NCBI GenBank assembly: GCA_003543215.1
Contig: DPJD01000001.1
Location: forward strand, 1 to 52,202
Source of the DNA: Erysipelotrichaceae bacterium
Lineage (GTDB): Bacteria > Bacillota_I > Bacilli_A > Erysipelotrichales > Erysipelotrichaceae
Direction of reading: 5' to 3'
Length of the DNA stretch: 52,202 nt
A program made the translations under genes and the position numbers. The notes beneath the pieces are model-generated. The model did no database searches and was not told the DNA's origin. It worked only from the letters and a program-made list of their open reading frames with translations. This document shows positions 34,161-42,866 of this stretch, piece after piece (position 1 is the stretch's first letter; the number at the start of each line of letters is the position of its first letter).

Positions 34161-34189
34161 TTTTGATACAAAACAATTTTGATTCAAAA
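34161..34189. promoter_or_regulatory. Two tandem palindromic operators upstream of marR
   Basis: TTTTGATACAAAA (34161-34173) and TTTTGATTCAAAA (34177-34189) are two near-identical dyads, 16 bp centre to centre, right after the predicted start and before the SD. Their position and symmetry fit autorepression by the MarR protein encoded next. Confidence 0.75.
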
Positions 34190-34205
34190 TTAAAAGAGGA
34201 CAAAC

Positions 34206-34673
34206 ATGGAACAACAAGAAGCGTTAGTCACACAACTGATCCAAGCTTTCCAACACATCAGAAGAGGGCATACCAACATGCCCAAGATGCCGATTCGCAA
34301 GAGTGAGATGTTCACCTTGATGCAAATCAAAAAAGCTTGTGAAGTCAATCCTGAAGGCATTATTTTTCGTGACTTAGCCAGTGTATTGAATCTGGCACCA
34401 CCGACCATTACGCCTTTGATTAACAGTCTTGTCAAACAAGCGTATGTGGAACGTATCCGTAGTGAAGCCGATCGACGTGTCGTATACATTCGATTGACAG
34501 AAAAAGGCATGTCTTTTCTGGATAAATCAGAACGTCATTTCAATGCCGGTGTGCATGCCTTGGTTAAGCATCTCGGATTGGAAGACACAAAAGAATTGAT
34601 TCGAATCGTAAATAAAGCCTCAACATTTATGAATGAAGTGTGGATGAAAGAGAAGGATAAAGCCTGTGATTAA
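34206..34673 (+). CDS. MarR family transcriptional regulator
   Basis: This is a winged-helix dimeric regulator of about 155 aa. The recognition region reads IIFRDLASVLNLAPPTITPLINSLVKQAYVERI across residues 55-87, followed by the wing SEADRRVVYIRLTEKG, a typical MarR feature. It would repress its own operon, which includes two ABC transporter genes, and release when a small ligand binds. AGAGGA precedes the ATG. It overlaps the ABC gene by 8 nt. Confidence 0.93.
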   Translation: MEQQEALVTQLIQAFQHIRRGHTNMPKMPIRKSEMFTLMQIKKACEVNPEGIIFRDLASVLNLAPPTITPLINSLVKQAYVERIRSEADRRVVYIRLTEKGMSFLDKSERHFNAGVHALVKHLGLEDTKELIRIVNKASTFMNEVWMKEKDKACD

Positions 34674-36864
34674 ATTACTCTTCAAATATTTAAAACGTTT
34701 TTGGTTGAGTATCCTGATCGTCTTGGGATTGTTATATTTCCAAACACGAGCAGATCTCAAATTACCAGAATTGATGTCACAAATCGTCAATGTCGGGATC
34801 ACCCGAAGTGGCGTCGAAGATGCGGCGATCGAAGTGATTCGTGAGGAACAGTTCGATAAGCTTTTACTGTTCATCAATGAAGATGAGCAAACAATTTTGA
34901 GAAATAACTATTTTCTAGTCACAGAAGATAATGCCTCTTATCCAGAAGAACTTCAAGGATTTGTGCAAGATGGACTCTATCTACTCAATGAAGATGTAGA
35001 TCGCGATCAAGTCGCAGCCATCATCGCGAAACCATTACTCGTGACCTATGCGATCGATCAAGGTCAGATCGATACTTCGATGTTTCAGTTACCACCGAAT
35101 GTGACCCTCTATCAAGCCTTGGCAAACATGGATGAAACCACGCGTCAAAACTTCTTAGCCAACATCGATACACGTTTCGCATCAATGAGTGACGACATGC
35201 TCGGTCAGAGTGCCAGTGTTGCGGTCCTTGCAGAATATAAAGCCATTGGTTTGGATACCGATCAAATGCAGATCGATGCGATTGTTAAGATTGGGATCGA
35301 TATGTTGTTATTTGCACTCATGAGTGCTGTGATCACCATTCTCGTGGGGCTATTATCCGCCCGCATGGCTGCGAAAGTAACCCGCAATATTCGCCGTGAT
35401 GTTTTTGGAAAAGTTGAAAGTTTCTCTAACGTTGAATTCGATCAATTCTCCACCGCATCACTCATCACACGTACTGGTAATGACATCACGCAACTGCAAA
35501 TGCTGATTGTAATGATGTTTAGAACCCTTTTCTATTCCCCTATCTTAGCGTATGGTGCCGTTGTGAACGTCATGAATTCCAATGCAGATATGACATGGAT
35601 CATCGGTTTGGCCTTGGTGGTCATTCTTGGCTTGATTCTAGGTATGTTTGTCATCGTCTTGCCGAAATTCACACAGATTCAAAAGATGATCGACAAGGTC
35701 AATCTCGTTGCGCGTGAAAGCCTAACGGGTTTGATGGTCGTACGTGCCTTCAAGACCGAACGTCATGAAGAAAAACGTTTTGATGAAGCCAACAAGGACT
35801 TATCAAAAATTAACTTATTTGTTACACGTGCCATGGCAATTCTAATGCCCATCATGAACTTCATCTTTAGTGGAGTAACCTTGATGATTGTTTGGTATGG
35901 CGCAAAACAGATTGATTTAGGTGCCTTACAAGTCGGTGATATGATGGCTTTCATGCAATACTCCATGCAGATCATCATGTCCTTTATGATGATCGTCATG
36001 ACCTTCATCATGATTCCCCGTGCTTCTGTCTCATCCAAACGTATCAATGAAGTCTTGGAGATGCCACTCACCATCTTGGATCCAAAAGATCCTCAAAGCT
36101 TCGACCCCACTCAAACGGGTGTCATTGAATTTAAAGATGTCTGTTTCAGTTACCCCAAAGCGGATGACTGTGTTCTTAAAGACATCAATTTCACGGCTAA
36201 AAAAGGTGAGGTCACAGCCATCATCGGTTCAACGGGTTCAGGTAAATCGACCTTGATCAATCTGATTCCTCGTTTCTACGACGTAACGCAAGGTTCAATC
36301 ATGGTTAATGGTGTTGATGTACGAAATGTTAAACAAGTCGATCTACGGGATCGTATTGGTTATGTACCTCAAAAGGCTGTGCTTTTTACTGGCACCATTG
36401 AATCCAACCTACGGTATGCCAAAGAAGATGCGAATCAAGCAGAATTGGATAAAGCTATTGATATCGCTCAAGCTCGAAGTATTGTGGAAGAGAAGCCAGA
36501 TCATTATCAAGAATCCATCAGTCAAGGTGGATCCAATGTCTCAGGTGGACAGAAACAACGTCTTTCCATCGCACGTGCCTTGATTAAAAATCCGGATATC
36601 TATATTTATGATGATTCGTTCTCAGCCCTTGACTACAAAACCGATGCTTTATTGCGTCAAGCACTTCAACGTGAATATGCGGATAAGACACTTATCATTG
36701 TGGCGCAACGGATATCCACGATCCTCCATGCGGACCAAATCTTGGTTTTAAATGATGGGGAAATCGTAGGTCGTGGTACGCATGACGAACTCATGCAAAA
36801 CTGTAATGTCTATCAAGAAATCGCATTCTCACAAATGTCCAAGGAGGAACTCGCACATGTCTGA
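34666..36864 (+). CDS. ABC exporter half-transporter with extracellular insertion
   Basis: This is an exporter with membrane and ATPase domains fused. The first membrane segment (about 11-25) is followed by an unusually long outer-side insertion (about 30-205) before the second segment; this occurs in heterodimeric Firmicute exporters. The ATPase has Walker A GSTGSGKST, signature VSGGQKQ and Walker B IYDDSFSALD with Asp where the catalytic Glu is normal. This makes its own site non-catalytic. A GTG start at 34666 follows AAGGAT. It overlaps the partner gene by 8 nt. Confidence 0.91.
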   Translation: MIKLLFKYLKRFWLSILIVLGLLYFQTRADLKLPELMSQIVNVGITRSGVEDAAIEVIREEQFDKLLLFINEDEQTILRNNYFLVTEDNASYPEELQGFVQDGLYLLNEDVDRDQVAAIIAKPLLVTYAIDQGQIDTSMFQLPPNVTLYQALANMDETTRQNFLANIDTRFASMSDDMLGQSASVAVLAEYKAIGLDTDQMQIDAIVKIGIDMLLFALMSAVITILVGLLSARMAAKVTRNIRRDVFGKVESFSNVEFDQFSTASLITRTGNDITQLQMLIVMMFRTLFYSPILAYGAVVNVMNSNADMTWIIGLALVVILGLILGMFVIVLPKFTQIQKMIDKVNLVARESLTGLMVVRAFKTERHEEKRFDEANKDLSKINLFVTRAMAILMPIMNFIFSGVTLMIVWYGAKQIDLGALQVGDMMAFMQYSMQIIMSFMMIVMTFIMIPRASVSSKRINEVLEMPLTILDPKDPQSFDPTQTGVIEFKDVCFSYPKADDCVLKDINFTAKKGEVTAIIGSTGSGKSTLINLIPRFYDVTQGSIMVNGVDVRNVKQVDLRDRIGYVPQKAVLFTGTIESNLRYAKEDANQAELDKAIDIAQARSIVEEKPDHYQESISQGGSNVSGGQKQRLSIARALIKNPDIYIYDDSFSALDYKTDALLRQALQREYADKTLIIVAQRISTILHADQILVLNDGEIVGRGTHDELMQNCNVYQEIAFSQMSKEELAHV

Positions 36865-38713
36865 AAATAAACAAGCCAAACCACGTGCTGTCGGTCCAGG
36901 ACATGGCGGACCCATGGCAGGAATGATGCGTGGGGGTGAAAAAGCCAAAGACTTCAAAGGGTCGATGACCAAGCTCCTGAAACGACTTTCCAAGTATAAT
37001 CTCGCCTTTATCGCAGTATTCATTCTTGCGATTGCGAGTACGATCTTCACCATTTTTGGACCAAAGATTCTCGGCCAGGCCACAACCAAGTTGTTCGAAG
37101 GCGTCATGCAGAAACTCCAACAAGTACCCAATGCCAGCATTGATTTTGATTACATTGGAAATATTGTCTTCTGGTTGTTATTGATGTATATTGCTGCTAC
37201 GTTCTTCTCCTTCGTCATGGGATTCATCATGTCCAAAGTGGCGACTCAAATTGGCTATGAACTTAGAAAAGATATTTCAACCAAAATCAATCGTTTACCA
37301 CTTCGTTTCTTTGATAAAACACCACACGGTGAAGTTCTAAGTCGTATCACCAATGACGTCGATACCATCACCAGTACCCTCCAACAAAGTCTGACTCAAA
37401 TGATCACTTCAGTGACGTCTGTCATCGGGGTTGCGATCATGATGTTCACCATCAGTTGGGAAATGACCTTAGTAACGCTTATCATTCTACCTTTATCCTT
37501 TGTCTTGATTATGGTCATCGTTAAGTTCTCCCAGAAACAATTCCGTCTTCAAGCAGCTGCCTTAGGCAAGGTCAGCAGCCATGTGGAAGAGATGTATGGG
37601 GGTCATGTGATCATGAAAGCTTTCAATGGTGAGAAACAATCCCTTGAAGCATTTGATGAATACAATAAAGAACTCTATCAATCCGCTTGGAAGAGTCAAT
37701 TCTTCTCCAGCATCATGATGCCTTTGATGATGTTCGTCGGTAACTTAGGTTATGTGGCGGTTAGTATTCAAGGTGGTATCTTAGCCATCAATGGAGTCAT
37801 CAGTGTGGGAGATATTCAAGCCTTCTTACAATATGTCCGTAACTTCACACAACCGATTTCACAAACGGCTCAAATCAGTAATACACTTCAATCCACAGCT
37901 GCAGCTGCAGAGCGTGTCTTTGCCTTCTTAGCTGAAGCAGAAGAGGTGGAAGATATTCAAGATTCAGTCTCGATTGCCAACATTCAAGGTGAAGTCAGCT
38001 TTGAAGATGTGGTCTTTGGCTATGATGAAAACAAACCGGTCATCAATGGTTTCAGTGCTAAGATCAAGCCCGGTCAAAAGGTGGCGATTGTAGGACCTAC
38101 GGGTGCAGGTAAGACCACTATGGTCAAACTCTTGATGCGTTTCTATGATGTCAATCAAGGGAAGATCAAAGTCGATGATCATGATTTACGAAACTTCAAA
38201 CGTAATGAGCTCAGAAGCTTGTTTGGTATGGTTCTTCAAGATACTTGGTTGTTCAATGGAACCATCGAAGACAACTTGAAATACGGTAAATTGGATGCGA
38301 CACATGAAGAAGTTGAAGCAGCCAGTAAAGCAGCGTATGTCGATCATTTCATTCATACTTTACCGAATAACTATCAATATGCTTTGAATGAAGAGGCAAG
38401 CAATATCTCGCAAGGTCAGAAACAATTGTTGACGATCGCGCGTGCCTTCTTAGCCAATCCTAAGATTCTGATTTTGGATGAAGCCACATCCTCCGTCGAT
38501 ACCCGTACGGAAGTCTTGATTCAAAAAGCGATGGATAAACTGATGCACAATCGTACCAGTTTCATTATTGCCCATCGTTTGAGTACCATCCGTAATGCCG
38601 ATTTGATTCTGGTCATGAAAGATGGGAATATTGTTGAGCAGGGCACACATCTTGATCTAATGGACAAGGGTGGTTTCTATCAACAACTCTACAACTCACA
38701 ATTCGAAGCCTAA
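36857..38713 (+). CDS. ABC exporter half-transporter, catalytic partner
   Basis: This is the second half of the heterodimeric exporter. The N-terminus is G/P/M-rich (GPGHGGPMAGMM), as in related proteins, followed by six membrane segments. The ATPase has Walker A GPTGAGKTT, Walker B LILDEATSSVD with a canonical Glu, but a changed signature ISQGQKQ instead of LSGGQ. AAGGAGG and the ATG at 36857 set the start (618 aa), although the frame is open from 36773. A likely role is drug or lipid export under MarR control. Confidence 0.92.
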   Translation: MSENKQAKPRAVGPGHGGPMAGMMRGGEKAKDFKGSMTKLLKRLSKYNLAFIAVFILAIASTIFTIFGPKILGQATTKLFEGVMQKLQQVPNASIDFDYIGNIVFWLLLMYIAATFFSFVMGFIMSKVATQIGYELRKDISTKINRLPLRFFDKTPHGEVLSRITNDVDTITSTLQQSLTQMITSVTSVIGVAIMMFTISWEMTLVTLIILPLSFVLIMVIVKFSQKQFRLQAAALGKVSSHVEEMYGGHVIMKAFNGEKQSLEAFDEYNKELYQSAWKSQFFSSIMMPLMMFVGNLGYVAVSIQGGILAINGVISVGDIQAFLQYVRNFTQPISQTAQISNTLQSTAAAAERVFAFLAEAEEVEDIQDSVSIANIQGEVSFEDVVFGYDENKPVINGFSAKIKPGQKVAIVGPTGAGKTTMVKLLMRFYDVNQGKIKVDDHDLRNFKRNELRSLFGMVLQDTWLFNGTIEDNLKYGKLDATHEEVEAASKAAYVDHFIHTLPNNYQYALNEEASNISQGQKQLLTIARAFLANPKILILDEATSSVDTRTEVLIQKAMDKLMHNRTSFIIAHRLSTIRNADLILVMKDGNIVEQGTHLDLMDKGGFYQQLYNSQFEA

Positions 38714-38715
38714 GG

Positions 38716-38741
38716 AAAAGAGCTCACACGAGCTCTTTTTT
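38716..38741. terminator. Bidirectional terminator between ABC exporter and AEC gene
   Basis: GAGCTC-ACAC-GAGCTC (38720-38735) is flanked by four A before and six T after. It works for both convergent genes. Confidence 0.85.
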
Positions 38742-39657
38742 AAAACCATAAAGCATATGCACTTGTTAATACAATGGGAATCGTAATCAGACACATGAGA
38801 TTCGTGAAACTGATGATTTGAGCTCCATATGCATAATCATGACCGAAACGTTGCGAGAAGATGGCTAAAATCGTAGCGCTCGGTGCACTGGACGCAATCA
38901 GCAAAACCAATCTTACTTCAGGACGAATCATGGGTAATAAACTTAAAACGAGTAGGGCAATGATGGGAATCAGAATCAAACGATAGAATGCGATTTGATA
39001 CACTTGTTTGTTTTTAAAGATATCGATTAGCTTGCTTTTCGCAAGATAGGTTCCTAAGACAAGCATCGCAACAGGTGTATTGATTGAACCGATCGACGCA
39101 AGTGATGATTGAACGAAACCTGTTAATTTAAACGGGCTTAAGAAGATGATAAAACCCAACATCATTCCAATGAAAGCAGGGGTCTTGAAGAAAGTATTGA
39201 ACTTCATGGCAGACTTGTCACCTGTAATCAAATAGATTCCTACTGTCCAAGACAAGAGATTGAAAGCTAGGATATAGGTAGAAAGATAGATGACATATTG
39301 AATGCCTAACAAGCCTGTGACCAAAGGAATTCCAAAGAAACCGACATTGGAGAAAGCAACGGCAAATTGAGCGATGCGATGTTCCTTACGATAGATGACA
39401 CGTGCGATGAGTAAGCCTAATAAAATAGAAGATAGAGCTAAGATAAAAGCAATCCCGATTTCTTTGAGGATCTCGAAACTAAATTGAATATTGAAGGAAG
39501 TGATGATGACGGCAGGTGTACAGACTTGTAAAAGAATGGTGGACATCTGCTGCGTACCACTTTCGTTGATTAGTCCTTTACGATAGAGCACAAAACCCAC
39601 CAACATTAAGCTAAACATCATCAAGACTTGATTAAGTACTGTTAAACCGATTGCCAT
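38740..39657 (-). CDS. AEC (auxin efflux carrier) family transporter
   Basis: About ten membrane segments with two repeats are seen. ISFTNLMCLITIPIVL near the C-terminus and NVGFFGIPLV in the middle are characteristic of AEC proteins, which export malate or other organic acids in some bacteria. The substrate is unknown here. The length is 305 aa. An AGGAGG site precedes the ATG. Confidence 0.88.
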   Translation of the reverse strand: MAIGLTVLNQVLMMFSLMLVGFVLYRKGLINESGTQQMSTILLQVCTPAVIITSFNIQFSFEILKEIGIAFILALSSILLGLLIARVIYRKEHRIAQFAVAFSNVGFFGIPLVTGLLGIQYVIYLSTYILAFNLLSWTVGIYLITGDKSAMKFNTFFKTPAFIGMMLGFIIFLSPFKLTGFVQSSLASIGSINTPVAMLVLGTYLAKSKLIDIFKNKQVYQIAFYRLILIPIIALLVLSLLPMIRPEVRLVLLIASSAPSATILAIFSQRFGHDYAYGAQIISFTNLMCLITIPIVLTSAYALWF

Positions 39658-39681
39658 GAGTAACCTCCTAAAACTTGTGTC

Positions 39682-39687
39682 ATTATA
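39682..39687 (-). promoter_or_regulatory. -10 element of the AEC gene
   Basis: TATAAT on the minus strand lies 24 nt upstream of the ATG; the -35 is unclear. It shares the intergenic region with the divergent regulator gene. Confidence 0.5.
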
Positions 39688-39694
39688 TCACGCT

Positions 39695-39732
39695 TTTCAT
39701 GAAAGGAAATTCCAAGGTTTTTTGTCATGACA
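39695..39732. repeat. Two palindromes with shared TCATGA core between AEC gene and rpiR gene
   Basis: TTTCATGAAA (39695-39704) and TGTCATGACA (39723-39732) are perfect 10-bp palindromes 28 bp apart centre to centre. The second overlaps the -35 of the regulator gene. They are candidate operators for the RpiR-type regulator. Confidence 0.5.
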
Positions 39733-39750
39733 TCTGAAAACTGCTATGCT
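39722..39750 (+). promoter_or_regulatory. Promoter of the RpiR-family regulator
   Basis: TTGTCA (39722-39727), a 17-nt spacer ending TGC and TATGCT (39745-39750) give an extended -10 promoter, with the start near 39757. Confidence 0.65.
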
Positions 39751-39770
39751 TATTAAAAGAGAGATATGAA

Positions 39771-40640
39771 ATGAACCTACTTATCGAATTAAACAGATTT
39801 GAACAATTTACACCCGCTGAGCGAGAAGTAGTTGAGTATATCAAGCAAAATCCAAAAGATGTTTTAAATATGTCAATTGAGCGTTTATCATCAGAATCTT
39901 ATGCTTCACCATCTACGATAGTTCGGATGTGTCGGAAGGTGCGAACAAAAGGATACGCGGATTTCAAGATTCAGTTGGCAAAATCATTAGAAAGTCAAAT
40001 GAATCTGAATGTTGAAGTTGAGGAGAACATTCCAATCAAAAGAGAAATGTCTACGAGTGAGATGATGTTGAATATATTGCATCTTCATCATCAAGCTTTG
40101 ATTCAAACCATAAATACAGTAGATGAGAAGGTGCTAGAGAATGCAGCTGATGCGATACATAAAGCTGATGTTATATCAGTTTTTGGGATAGGCAATTCAT
40201 TGGTAGTCGCAGAAGAGTTACATTATAAAATGAGAGTCCTCGGTATTCCTGTTGTTAGTCACGCGTTGCTAGGATTTGATACAATGTTGTCAAAGCGTAA
40301 AGGGATGAAACAAGTCGCGATTGTCATATCGGTATTTGGAAAAAGTATAAAAGTTCGCAATTGGATGAAGTTCCTAAAATCAGAAGGTTATACAATTATC
40401 TACATCACATGTAATCGTACTGGAATCATGCGTAAGTTAGCTGATCATACCATCGTCATCGATAACAAAGAAGAAAGAACACTAAAAATGGGAGCTTTTG
40501 CATCGCGAACTGCAATGATGTATGTGACAGATTGTCTATACTTGAAAGTATTTCAGAAGGACTATGATGCTAATATTGCAAAGCTTCATATAATGGCGAA
40601 ACGAACGAAAGAAACTGATGAATACTTAAAAATGGAATAA
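39771..40640 (+). CDS. MurR/RpiR family transcriptional regulator
   Basis: An N-terminal HTH (residues 1-80, SPSTIVRMCRKVRTKGYADFKIQL region) is followed by a C-terminal SIS sugar-phosphate-binding domain (about 120-260, SVFGIGNSLVVAEELHYKMRVLG). These regulators respond to phosphorylated sugars. The next gene is a PTS EIIC, so it probably controls sugar uptake, with possible action on the divergent AEC gene. The length is 289 aa. The AGAGAG site is just before the ATG. Confidence 0.92.
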   Translation: MNLLIELNRFEQFTPAEREVVEYIKQNPKDVLNMSIERLSSESYASPSTIVRMCRKVRTKGYADFKIQLAKSLESQMNLNVEVEENIPIKREMSTSEMMLNILHLHHQALIQTINTVDEKVLENAADAIHKADVISVFGIGNSLVVAEELHYKMRVLGIPVVSHALLGFDTMLSKRKGMKQVAIVISVFGKSIKVRNWMKFLKSEGYTIIYITCNRTGIMRKLADHTIVIDNKEERTLKMGAFASRTAMMYVTDCLYLKVFQKDYDANIAKLHIMAKRTKETDEYLKME

Positions 40641-40658
40641 AGTTTAACTTAGCACAAT

Positions 40659-40698
40659 GAGTGGTAGCGATTTCACGAAAGAATCTACCACTCTTTTT
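40659..40698 (+). terminator. Terminator between rpiR-type gene and EIIC
   Basis: GAGTGGTAG (40659-40667) pairs with CTACCACTC (40685-40693), followed by five T. It uncouples the regulator from the EIIC gene. Confidence 0.75.
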
Positions 40699-40705
40699 AA
40701 TTACC

Positions 40706-40734
40706 TTGATGTTCATTTCATTAAATACTAATAT
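40706..40734 (+). promoter_or_regulatory. Promoter of EIIC
   Basis: TTGATG (40706-40711), a 17-nt spacer and TAATAT (40729-40734) give a start near 40741, followed by AAAGGGG before the ATG at 40766. Confidence 0.55.
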
Positions 40735-40765
40735 GGCATTATTACTTAAAGAAAGGGGTAATTTT

Positions 40766-42076
40766 ATGAAAGATAAGATTACAAACGGAATGTTGGCTTT
40801 TGCGGATGCGTTATCATCCAATAAGTACATGAGTGCTATCAAGAATTCGTTTACTACTTTATTGCCTGTTATTATAGCAGGCGCATTCTGTACTTTGATT
40901 CTCAATGTTGTACTATCAACAACGACGACAGGTATTAGTTTAGCTAAAATTGAGGGTTTTGCTTGGTTAGCAAATTTAGCACCTATTTTTTCAGCAGCTA
41001 ATTACGCCACATTACAGTTTTTTGGAATTGGTCTGGTTATTTTAATTGCAATAGAGTTAGGTCATCACTATGGACATGATGAACACATCGTTCCAATAGT
41101 TGCACTTTCAGCTTACGTTACATTGATTACTACAAGTGTAATGGTCAACACACCAGCTGGTGAAGTGTTGAAGGTTGCTGATGTTATAGCAAAACAGTTC
41201 ACAAATGCGCAAAGTCTATTCTTAGGTATGGTTGCCTCTATCTTGGCAACGGAAATCTATGTTCGATTGGTAGATAGTGGTAAGTTATCTATCTCAATGC
41301 CCGAGACAGTTCCGTATAATGTTGCTAAATCATTCAGTATCTTGTTCCCTGCGGTCCTAACAATAATCATTGTTTCATCTATTGGTTATGTGTTTACACT
41401 GTTGACGGGTTATACAATGTATGATGCTATTGCGAAGTGGATTCAAGGCCCTTTAACAGGGATTTTGACAGGCTTACCTGGTTATTTGTTCCTGTTCTTT
41501 ATGACAACAGTTTTATGGATATTCGGTATTCATGGAACACAAGTTTTGAAACCAGTGTATGAAGCTACATTATTGCTAGCTTTAGCACAAAATTCTGACG
41601 CTGTAACCGCAGGCATGGCTCCTACGAACATCCTAAATACTAGTTTCCAAAGCTCATTCAGTACTATTACTGGAGCTGGGATTACAGGTGGTTTAATCAT
41701 CGCAATTCTATTGTTCTCAAAACGTGATGATTATAAAACAATCGCAAAATTATCAATTGCGCCAGGTTTATTTAACATCAATGAAACAATGACATTTGGT
41801 CTTCCGATTGTCTTAAACCCAGTTTTAGCAATCCCGTTTATGTTAGCTCCAATTGCTTCTGCAAGTTTTGCATACTTTATGACCAAAATTGGTTTCGCAG
41901 TTGTCATGTCCTATAATGTTCCTTGGACGACACCGTTAGGTTTACAGGCATTCTTAGCAACAGGCGGACATTTAGGGACTGTGCTCGTACAGTTAATGAG
42001 TATTGTGATATCATTCTTGATTTACACACCATTCGTCTTGATTTCCAACCGATTACCGGTTAAGAATGAAGGGTAA
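40766..42076 (+). CDS. PTS EIIC component, cellobiose/lactose-type
   Basis: This is an integral membrane sugar channel of the PTS, with about ten segments and the motif FGIHGTQVLKP, followed by NETMTFGLPIVLNPVLAIPF, typical of the lactose/cellobiose family. The length of 436 aa fits. The frame is open from 40661, but AAAGGGG places the start at 40766. No EIIA, EIIB or glycosidase gene is adjacent, so partners must be encoded elsewhere. The exact sugar is unknown. Confidence 0.9.
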   Translation: MKDKITNGMLAFADALSSNKYMSAIKNSFTTLLPVIIAGAFCTLILNVVLSTTTTGISLAKIEGFAWLANLAPIFSAANYATLQFFGIGLVILIAIELGHHYGHDEHIVPIVALSAYVTLITTSVMVNTPAGEVLKVADVIAKQFTNAQSLFLGMVASILATEIYVRLVDSGKLSISMPETVPYNVAKSFSILFPAVLTIIIVSSIGYVFTLLTGYTMYDAIAKWIQGPLTGILTGLPGYLFLFFMTTVLWIFGIHGTQVLKPVYEATLLLALAQNSDAVTAGMAPTNILNTSFQSSFSTITGAGITGGLIIAILLFSKRDDYKTIAKLSIAPGLFNINETMTFGLPIVLNPVLAIPFMLAPIASASFAYFMTKIGFAVVMSYNVPWTTPLGLQAFLATGGHLGTVLVQLMSIVISFLIYTPFVLISNRLPVKNEG

Positions 42077-42081
42077 CTTTA

Positions 42082-42105
42082 CGGCTGATTCAATCAGCCG
42101 TTTTT
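42082..42105 (+). terminator. Terminator after EIIC
   Basis: CGGCTGA / TCAGCCG with a 5-nt loop (42082-42100) and five T. Confidence 0.85.
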
Positions 42106-42109
42106 AAAT

Positions 42110-42340
42110 ATGAGTAACAAAAGTTCGCTAAAAGAGCAAGTTCTATCAGGTAATGTGGGCTTTACGAGAGATCGTCGTAAAGCATTACTTTGGATTTTTA
42201 TGTTTCCACCCCTTGGACTTCATTTTATTTGGAAACAAAATAACACCTTGAATCGTAATGATAAGGTTCTTTATACCTTAACGTGTATTGTATACACAAT
42301 TGCCCTTCTATTTCAGTTGTTCTCTGGAAGAAAACTTTAA
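42110..42340 (+). CDS. Small membrane protein, function unknown
   Basis: The protein has 76 aa, with two hydrophobic segments (residues 26-41 and 53-70) separated by a basic/polar stretch with WKQNNTLNRND. The ATG lies 5 nt after the EIIC terminator and has no ribosome site, so expression is doubtful and a start further inside is possible. It is unlike the neighbours. I do not recognise it. Confidence 0.45.
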   Translation: MSNKSSLKEQVLSGNVGFTRDRRKALLWIFMFPPLGLHFIWKQNNTLNRNDKVLYTLTCIVYTIALLFQLFSGRKL

Positions 42341-42403
42341 TTGAGCATTTGACGTGTAATTCTAAATCAAAGTGCTAAACTGAGCTAAACAGGAGGTTAT
42401 ATC

Positions 42404-42781
42404 ATGTTTCATATCACCCAATCAACGAAGACATTTGAAGAAACAATCATTAATCTTACAAAGGCATTAACAGACCATCAGTTTGGTGTTCTATCGACCA
42501 TCCCTTTATCGGATAAGTTTGTCGCAAAAGGTTTACCTTTTGAAGGACGTATCACCATATTAGATGTATGTAATCCGCTCGAAGCCTATAAAGTGTATAC
42601 CATCGATCCTTTGGCCGTGAATTTCTTACCATGCAAATTCATTGTTCGAGAAGATAACAAAGGAGTGCGTATTGAGATGATTCGTCCCACTGAATTGATA
42701 AAGCTCATGAACAATCCAGAACTGACAGCCTTTGCTCAAAAGATTGAAGATGTTTTACTAGAAGTCACCAAACAAGTCTAA
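42404..42781 (+). CDS. DUF302 family protein
   Basis: The 125-aa protein has the alternating strand/helix pattern and the FGVLSTIPLSDKF... ITILDVCNPLEAYKV segments of DUF302, whose function is unknown. It is probably cytoplasmic. A strong ACAGGAGG ribosome site precedes the ATG. It stands alone between two terminators. Confidence 0.82.
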   Translation: MFHITQSTKTFEETIINLTKALTDHQFGVLSTIPLSDKFVAKGLPFEGRITILDVCNPLEAYKVYTIDPLAVNFLPCKFIVREDNKGVRIEMIRPTELIKLMNNPELTAFAQKIEDVLLEVTKQV

Positions 42782-42787
42782 AGAATC

Positions 42788-42811
42788 GTGTCTACATGTT
42801 AGACACTTTTT
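42788..42811 (+). terminator. Terminator after the DUF302 gene
   Basis: GTGTCTA / TAGACAC (42788-42794, 42800-42806) with five T. Confidence 0.75.
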
Positions 42812-42866
42812 ATTTGCGCTTATTTCGAATCGTTCTATACTGTAGGTAGATAGAGGAGGATCTGAT

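Noticed and set aside
40662..40675. Catabolite response element-like sequence TGGTAGCGATTTCA
   Set aside because: It matches the consensus at about 11 of 14 positions, but lies within the terminator stem-loop, so the resemblance is probably chance.
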